From assembly GCA_013001685.1 (NCBI GenBank), contig JABDMD010000163.1, positions 1 through 59,261 on the forward strand: a stretch of DNA of 59,261 nt, given 5' to 3'. The notes below the pieces were generated by a model. It had not been told where the DNA came from and did no database searches. It saw only the letters and a program-made list of their open reading frames with translations. The number at the start of each line of letters is the position of its first letter. Position 1 is the first letter of the stretch. The stretch is from Gammaproteobacteria bacterium (GTDB lineage: Bacteria; Pseudomonadota; Gammaproteobacteria; UBA4575). The translations under genes and the position numbers were made by a program. Below are positions 54,259-59,261 of the stretch, in pieces.

Positions 54259-54783
54259 TTATGGTGCGCAACCTGCTACATTAACCGCAGGATTAGCCAT
54301 GATTAATGTGCAGCTAGGAATAGTGGCTGGTGCTATTGAACATGCTGAGCCATCTGTAGGAGCTGAGATAGAACGCCATTCTGAAATTGCGTTATAACAA
54401 AGACTTGCTGTATTAAATCGTGCACCACCGGTAGGATGCCCTGACCCTGTAGCTCTAGTTAAGAGTAGATTATTATTTAAAGTTCGCGCTTCAACAGCAT
54501 TGAAGTTCATCATCATTTCTATAGAACCCATTGCCGCACCAGGTGTTAAACCAAAGCCTGCTGCTGGGACACCACTAGGTAAGTTATGGCAACCATTTTG
54601 TGAACAAGACTGCCCATCTGATGTGGTGTTATGCATTATAGGATCTACACATGTCTCATAGAGATTGATGCATAGGCTTACACCACTGTTAGGAAGTGAT
54701 TCGTTGGATGTACTGTCACATCCTTGTAATAAAATGATTGGTGCTATTGCGACCAGCAGCACCAGTCGCAATATTGATTGCAC
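54259..54783 (-). CDS. small lipoprotein with a CX4CH haem-binding motif
   Basis: A 174-aa lipoprotein with lipobox LLQGC22. Residues 60-66 read C-S-Q-N-G-C-H, a CX4CH motif as found in some c-type cytochromes. The rest (GFGLTPGAAMGSIEMMM...GSGHPTGGARFNTASLCYNAISEWRSI) resembles the C-terminal parts of planctomycete-type cytochrome lipoproteins, with several Cys that may form disulfides. It starts 21 bases after the HzsA-related gene, so the two should be made together and may exchange electrons. Haem attachment is inferred from the motif. Confidence 0.78.
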   Translation of the reverse strand: MQSILRLVLLVAIAPIILLQGCDSTSNESLPNSGVSLCINLYETCVDPIMHNTTSDGQSCSQNGCHNLPSGVPAAGFGLTPGAAMGSIEMMMNFNAVEARTLNNNLLLTRATGSGHPTGGARFNTASLCYNAISEWRSISAPTDGSACSIAPATIPSCTLIMANPAVNVAGCAP

Positions 54784-54804
54784 GACAAACCTCTGTTTTA
54801 TCTA

Positions 54805-57738
54805 CTAATTTAGACAGGTTGGATTACTAGCTTCACCCATCATAAGCCAGGTCAAAATTGTGTCGTAAGAGGATCCTGGACCAGTGTCTAAGAAAACCGG
54901 TCGAGTGGCACTAAGCGGATCATTGATATCCACAAGAATCTGTGGATGCGGTAGATTAGGAGCAACATTGTCCGAAATAGGACGTAATAACAAATCATTG
55001 TTCATTGGATCACAAAGATTATTTATCATTGCGCGCGTAACATTGAAGTCACCAGCTTGATTACCTGTTAGGACAAAACGATTGAACTCATCTGCTTCAT
55101 CGTTTTCATCTGCAAACTGAGCAGGATCAACACTAGAGTCTCCACTAAAGCCTTCCGGTGCATGGCAAGACATACATTCAGCTTTTAGTATTGGATGAAT
55201 CTGGTCATTAAATACAGTTCGACTTACTGTTCTGCTCGAAACAATCGCATCTCGAACAACATACTGTCCATTTACAAGTTCGTAAGGTTCGTTTGTATAC
55301 TGTGCACCAATATCTACCCAAGTAGAAATTAGCCATTTTTCATCGGCTGTTAACATTGAAGCATGATCAGTCACTCCAATATCGTAACTGCCACCTGCTC
55401 TCAACTTAGTATTAAAAATAGTTTCAACTAAGTGACTAGTTCGCGAACTGTTTGCTGAGCTGCCTACGCGCACTAACGCTGGACCACGTGGGAATACTAC
55501 ACGGCCGCTTTCTCTAACAATTGGTGGAAGCGGTATACCATTCTCATCAACTCTGAATGGCCCACGCATTAATTGATCATAAGAAATTATATGCCCTGCA
55601 AATCCAGATAACCCACCTTCAAGTGTAAGTCCTGCTGAAATTGGATCACTCAACAAGCTATTTTTGTGGCAGCTAACACATGTATTCGCACCGCGGTCCT
55701 TTTCCCAAATTGGTTGAATATGTGTTACATAATCAATTCGACCATTTACAGGAATTGGAGTATCTAAATTATCAAGCGCTAATTTAAAGTTTTGCTCCAA
55801 ACCACTTGACCAATACTCTGTAAAGTCAGCACTAATAGGACTCAAACTTGGTGCACCTTGATTATTCAATCGCGCACGAGTTTCAGCCATAGTTTCTGCA
55901 CCTAATGCATTTGCATGACTACCCGCTATGGGAGAAACGTTTAATGCAGATTCAGCACGTCTCGGTGAATGACAACCACTACATGTTCTAGTTTCACCTG
56001 GACGCACTTGCAGCCAGTTCGTATGCGTCTGGAATGCTCGTCCGTCTTTATCCAATACACTAATAGTTAAAGCAGAGTCAGCTGGAACCTTTGCTAATAT
56101 AGAGCCATCAGGTTCTACAGGAACATATCCCAACACTTCTTGCATTTCAAAATTGGTACGGCCAATCGCACTTCTAGAAATTCCTGGTGGGGTTGGCAAT
56201 GCACGTGTTACACGTGCAAAGTAGCCTGGTCGATTTAAATAACTTGCGTTATTTGGATCTTTCATCGCTAATAAATCTGGAACACCGCCATTTTTAGGAA
56301 TATTTTCACCTAATGCAGGTACAAGTACGCGATCGCCCATAATATCTAAAAAGTCAGTGTGGTAAACAGACTTTACACCTATCACACCCATACCTTGACC
56401 GTTACCTAAACCATTTGGCTCAGCAGCCATTATTGGATCAACAGGTTTCTCAGGAATAATTAATGGGTAATCACTTAATGCGCGTGGGAAAAGTGGCACT
56501 GGATCTACTAACGCTTTACCTGGTGAATCGGTTTGTACAACGCGTGCAACTTGCGAATCAAAATCTAGCATCCAAATTTGGTACTTCGTAGGACCAAATA
56601 CTTGTTTAACACTACCATTAAACGGATGGGTTTCTGTTGGTATTCCACCAAATTGTGCATTTGGTGCAATTGCATAAGAAACGACTGCACGGTTAGTTCC
56701 ATCCCATAGTGGCATTGGCGTGGAATAACGACCACCCGGTGAGAAACTTCCATCAAAGGTTACAACCTGGTTATTAAAGTACATGTCGATTTGACCATTG
56801 CAACCCGCAGGCACACCGGGAGCTGGTTCGCAATGCTCTGAATAATTAGCAGTATCAATTGAAACTATGGTTCCACCTTCATCGGTACCAGATAGTGGCA
56901 TTAATGTAGACATGATTCTTCCATTTCTTTGCTCCATGGGATGCAAGAAAGAGTTACCAGGACTAAACGCACCATATAAAACAAATAAATCAGTACCATC
57001 TGGATTTACTGTAAAAATCGGAAAGTGATTTCGATTCGCTAAATGATCCCAACGACTAAACATAATTCGCCCATCTTTGAGTACAGTAGGGTTGCGATCA
57101 TGACTTTGGTTAAATGAAATCTGAGTAATGTCTTGTGTAGCAGGATCCAACACATGTAATTGTAATGCTGGTTCTCTTTCGTATTCATCTAATGTTTTAT
57201 GTTTTGCAATATTTTGATCCGTCATCATTTCCTGCATACGCTTTTGACGATTTGAAGTAAATACGATTCTTCCGTCAGGCAAATATGCAGGATCCACATC
57301 GTCGCCAAATTCAGCGACCACGTTATCAGTTATCAAAGGAGCATATTGTTTAGTGGCAACATCCATTTCCCATAAGCTGAATGTTTCATCATTAGGACCA
57401 CGCATAGAGAAAACTACTTTAGTAGCGTCAAAATTAACCGAAGGATCAGAAACATCACCTTGACCTTGCGTATAAGCCGCGGTGATATTCATAGGTAGTA
57501 TTACTGGAATTGAGGCATCCTTATAAATGAGGTCACCACCAGCTGAAAAGGTAACGCCATCGGTAGGATCACCAATCGCATCCAAATTTCTTTGAGCATA
57601 TACAACAGGGAAATCACCATTGATAGTCGTAAACCCTTCTGATGATGTAGATGAACCCGTCTTACAACTAGGGAGTACTAACAGTGCACATAGCACTATA
57701 ACTGTCGCCACCCAAATATGTGTAAAATTCCTTTTCAT
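54805..57738 (-). CDS. HzsA-related c-type multihaem lipoprotein
   Basis: A 977-aa lipoprotein related to the hydrazine synthase alpha subunit and similar large proteins. Numbering from the longest frame (start 57786, 993 aa): lipobox LPSC41; an N-terminal PD40/beta-propeller region (about 100-300, with DGRIVFTSNR and DGRIMFSRWDH repeats); a middle domain; haem motifs CSGCH at 602-606, CVSCH at 703-707 and CMSCH at 871-875. A GGAG six bases before the ATG at 57736-57738 gives MKRNFTHIW, the proper start. It lies at the outer membrane or in the periplasm. HzsA-related proteins are found in many bacteria that do not make hydrazine; no HzsB/HzsC partner is here, so the reaction is unknown. Confidence 0.88.
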   Translation of the reverse strand: MKRNFTHIWVATVIVLCALLVLPSCKTGSSTSSEGFTTINGDFPVVYAQRNLDAIGDPTDGVTFSAGGDLIYKDASIPVILPMNITAAYTQGQGDVSDPSVNFDATKVVFSMRGPNDETFSLWEMDVATKQYAPLITDNVVAEFGDDVDPAYLPDGRIVFTSNRQKRMQEMMTDQNIAKHKTLDEYEREPALQLHVLDPATQDITQISFNQSHDRNPTVLKDGRIMFSRWDHLANRNHFPIFTVNPDGTDLFVLYGAFSPGNSFLHPMEQRNGRIMSTLMPLSGTDEGGTIVSIDTANYSEHCEPAPGVPAGCNGQIDMYFNNQVVTFDGSFSPGGRYSTPMPLWDGTNRAVVSYAIAPNAQFGGIPTETHPFNGSVKQVFGPTKYQIWMLDFDSQVARVVQTDSPGKALVDPVPLFPRALSDYPLIIPEKPVDPIMAAEPNGLGNGQGMGVIGVKSVYHTDFLDIMGDRVLVPALGENIPKNGGVPDLLAMKDPNNASYLNRPGYFARVTRALPTPPGISRSAIGRTNFEMQEVLGYVPVEPDGSILAKVPADSALTISVLDKDGRAFQTHTNWLQVRPGETRTCSGCHSPRRAESALNVSPIAGSHANALGAETMAETRARLNNQGAPSLSPISADFTEYWSSGLEQNFKLALDNLDTPIPVNGRIDYVTHIQPIWEKDRGANTCVSCHKNSLLSDPISAGLTLEGGLSGFAGHIISYDQLMRGPFRVDENGIPLPPIVRESGRVVFPRGPALVRVGSSANSSRTSHLVETIFNTKLRAGGSYDIGVTDHASMLTADEKWLISTWVDIGAQYTNEPYELVNGQYVVRDAIVSSRTVSRTVFNDQIHPILKAECMSCHAPEGFSGDSSVDPAQFADENDEADEFNRFVLTGNQAGDFNVTRAMINNLCDPMNNDLLLRPISDNVAPNLPHPQILVDINDPLSATRPVFLDTGPGSSYDTILTWLMMGEASNPTCLN

Positions 57739-58003
57739 TACCAACTCCAAAAATGTATGAAGATCCTTCTCTATGTAAAAACTCACGTAGATTCAGTCAT
57801 TAACATCAAAAAAATTGACGTTATAACCGCTCTTACGTAATAGCCCTATGTCTCTGATTTAAAAGAACTATATGAACTGATTATTCTCTGGTTAAATGAG
57901 AGGAACCATGACAGGAGTATCAACGGTCAAAACAAACAGACTAATGGTATTAATAATTACCGTACTGAATTAGAAAAAATTTATTCAGTATGTTAGGTGT
58001 GAA
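57739..58003. other. 265-base region between apbE and the HzsA-related gene
   Basis: Both neighbours are on the minus strand. It contains the inverted repeat TACTGAAT/ATTCAGTA (57963-57970 / 57983-57990) and an imperfect one, AACATCAA/TTGACGTT (near 57806-57825). A hairpin GTGTGAA/TTCACAC (57998-58004 / 58009-58015) overlaps the apbE stop. No strong terminator (no T-run) and no sure promoter were found, so apbE may or may not be in the same transcript as the cluster. Confidence 0.5.
57745..57748 (-). promoter_or_regulatory. ribosome binding site that decides the HzsA-related gene start
   Basis: GGAG six bases before the ATG at 57736-57738. The longer frame start (57786) has no such site and would add 16 residues ahead of the signal peptide. 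Confidence 0.7.
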
Positions 58004-59047
58004 TCACTTCACACTAGAATTGGAATTTGAAGAGTTTTGTGACTTTTTTTGTTCTTTTTCTAGGCCTTGTGAATAGTAAAGTTTACCTTGCTTATCAACG
58101 ATCACTCCTTCCACACCCTCTAAAATATTCAATAGTGCAAGACCTTTATCTGGTCCCATCACAAAGATACTGGTAGACAATGCATCTGTGGTTGTCGAAT
58201 CACTCGCAAGTATCGAAGCGCTACGAACCTCGCTTGCTGAATTACCTGTCGTTGGATGAATAATGTGATGATATTTCTCACCATCTTCAATAAAGAATCT
58301 CTCATAATCTCCAGATGTAGAAAGAGCTTCGTCTTGTAAGGGCAACATAACTATCACTTCTTCTGTATTTGCAGGATCTCGAATACCCACCAACCAAGCA
58401 CGCCCACGACGGTCTCCAAGTAAACGAGTATCACCACCAGCTGAGACTAATGCATGCTTAATTCCCAGATTACGTAAATGTTGAATCGATTGATCCACCG
58501 CAAAACCTTTTGCAATCCCTCCCAAATCAATTTTTACACCATGCTTTAAATAGCTAATACTCAATTGATGTTTGTCCAACACTAAATTTTTATAATCAAT
58601 GAGTAGCTTTGCAGCCGCAACTTCTTCTTCTGTGGGTTTTATTTCTTTTCGATAATTATACAAGTGACCAACACTTGCATAGGTAATATCAAATGCTCCA
58701 TTGGTAAGTTGCGAAAACTCAATTGACTTTTCAATCAATTCAAATAAATCTTGATCGACTTCTATTGGCCCTTCGTGCGCATACTTATTTATTTTCGATA
58801 ACTGACTTTGTTCAATGTAAGGACTCATCAAACGATTAACACGATCCATTTCTGCGAGCACTTTATCTATGCCCTTTTGACGCACATCTGCATCTGCATG
58901 CCATATTTCAACACGGATTGTTGTTCCCATGATGGCTTCATCTTCTGTCTGCCATTCAGCACTTAATTGCGATGAAAATGCAAAAAATATAAAACAGGCC
59001 AGAATACGGAAGCTATTCAAAAACATCGATATAAATATATATTTCAT
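58004..59047 (-). CDS. apbE: FAD:protein FMN transferase ApbE
   Basis: Periplasmic enzyme that transfers FMN from FAD to Thr or Ser of target proteins. The 347-aa protein has a signal peptide (about 1-31), MGTTIRVEIW near 40, TNGAFDITYASVGHLYNY near 117, KIDLGGIAKGFAVDQ near 171, HALVSAGGDTRLLGDR near 198, STSGDYERFFIEDGEKYHHIIHPTTG near 242, and the metal-binding end SDSTTTDALSTSIFVMG. All core motifs are intact. The only visible target-like sequence in the cluster is in the DUF3570 barrel. It is divergent from moeA. The Ser/Asn-rich C-terminal tail is not conserved. Confidence 0.95.
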   Translation of the reverse strand: MKYIFISMFLNSFRILACFIFFAFSSQLSAEWQTEDEAIMGTTIRVEIWHADADVRQKGIDKVLAEMDRVNRLMSPYIEQSQLSKINKYAHEGPIEVDQDLFELIEKSIEFSQLTNGAFDITYASVGHLYNYRKEIKPTEEEVAAAKLLIDYKNLVLDKHQLSISYLKHGVKIDLGGIAKGFAVDQSIQHLRNLGIKHALVSAGGDTRLLGDRRGRAWLVGIRDPANTEEVIVMLPLQDEALSTSGDYERFFIEDGEKYHHIIHPTTGNSASEVRSASILASDSTTTDALSTSIFVMGPDKGLALLNILEGVEGVIVDKQGKLYYSQGLEKEQKKSQNSSNSNSSVK

Positions 59048-59171
59048 ATAGGAATTGAAAAATTTAAACTGTGGGATAATAAGAATAAGTTAGACTCTAA
59101 CAAAGAATTCGAGTTCATATAATATGGACATTATACTTATAATGTATATCAGTGAATCAACAAGAACCTAT
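59048..59171. promoter_or_regulatory. divergent promoter region apbE / moeA with an 18-base palindrome
   Basis: A perfect inverted repeat ACATTATA-CT-TATAATGT occupies 59128-59145. It contains one of two TATAAT sequences (59118-59123 and 59138-59143) that could be -10 boxes for the plus-strand gene. Neither has a good -35. The palindrome resembles sites of Fur/PerR-type or other dimeric regulators, but I cannot assign one. Confidence 0.45.
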
Positions 59172-59261
59172 ATGACTTCAAATAACACTAAATCTGATTC
59201 TATTCAGCATAATCCTAGCTGCATGGATGACTTTGATCCAGCTTCTATAGATGCCAAACAA
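59172..59261 (+). CDS. moeA: molybdopterin molybdotransferase MoeA, N-terminal start (partial)
   Basis: A frame open to the window end begins at ATG 59172 and encodes 30 residues including CMDDFDPASIDAKQ. A Cys then (D/E)DFDP... pattern is found at the N-terminus of gammaproteobacterial MoeA, which inserts molybdenum into molybdopterin. Only 30 residues are visible, so the call is tentative. The upstream palindrome and TATAAT boxes are within 55 bases. Confidence 0.45.
   Translation, partial: MTSNNTKSDSIQHNPSCMDDFDPASIDAKQ

Noticed and set aside
54805..57738. Evidence for anammox or hydrazine synthesis
   Set aside because: Only an HzsA-related protein is present; no HzsB, HzsC or Hdh. Such relatives are widespread in other bacteria.

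Overview
The window is a contiguous chromosomal segment of an AT-rich gammaproteobacterium. It looks free-living and probably aquatic, and I cannot name the genus. The evidence is the set and order of housekeeping genes: trxB / ftsK-lolA-rarA, crcB-serS, aat, alaC-hom-thrC, surE-pcm-yqaA-nlpD, fadE. I saw no rRNA, tRNA, CRISPR array, insertion sequence, phage gene or integrase. Coding density is high and many neighbouring genes overlap or are a few bases apart.

Layout. 1-3.9 kb: end of a YccA-like membrane protein, a 61-aa membrane protein, yajQ, a DUF423 protein, a MOSC protein, a possible small RNA with a good terminator, serS and crcB. 3.9-17.1 kb: a block of catabolic and transport genes: glcDEF with a CPA2-type antiporter, a five-gene urea/amide-type ABC transporter followed by an acetamidase/formamidase, and an FMN-dependent 2-hydroxyacid dehydrogenase. 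This block sits between rarA and crcB-serS, which are usually close together, so it looks like an insertion. 17.1-25.4 kb: rarA, lolA and ftsK on the minus strand, with trxB, a FemAB/GNAT-like protein and aat on the plus strand. 25.4-38.3 kb: an orphan TfpX/TfpZ-like protein, a TraB/GumN protein, threonine biosynthesis, the surE-pcm-yqaA-nlpD group without rpoS, an Smr protein, a LysR regulator and a zinc-ribbon membrane protein. 38.3-40.8 kb: fadE with a hotdog thioesterase.

41.0-59.0 kb is the most unusual part: about eighteen minus-strand genes in close series. Read in transcription order they encode ApbE (FMN transferase), a large HzsA-related lipoprotein with three CxxCH haem sites, a small lipoprotein with a CX4CH site, two outer-membrane-barrel-like proteins (one with an SH3-like domain), a TlpA-type thioredoxin, a DUF4266 lipoprotein ending in CGCN, a DUF3570 barrel carrying a sequence that resembles an ApbE flavinylation site, a coiled-coil periplasmic protein, three TPR proteins (two of them lipoproteins), a small periplasmic protein, an ExbB-like channel, two ExbD-like proteins (one without the proton-carrying Asp), a TonB/AgmX-like protein and a GspC-like HR-PDZ protein. 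I read this as a proton-motive-force-driven trans-envelope machine joined to a periplasmic or surface redox module. The individual families are known. I know of no described system with this composition, so this is my main candidate for an undescribed system.

The window closes with the likely start of moeA on the plus strand, divergent from apbE. Several start sites were moved from the longest open frame on the basis of ribosome binding sites or family length: yajQ, crcB, rarA (apparently a non-AUG start), surE, fadE, the HzsA-related gene and others. Each move is explained in its entry.
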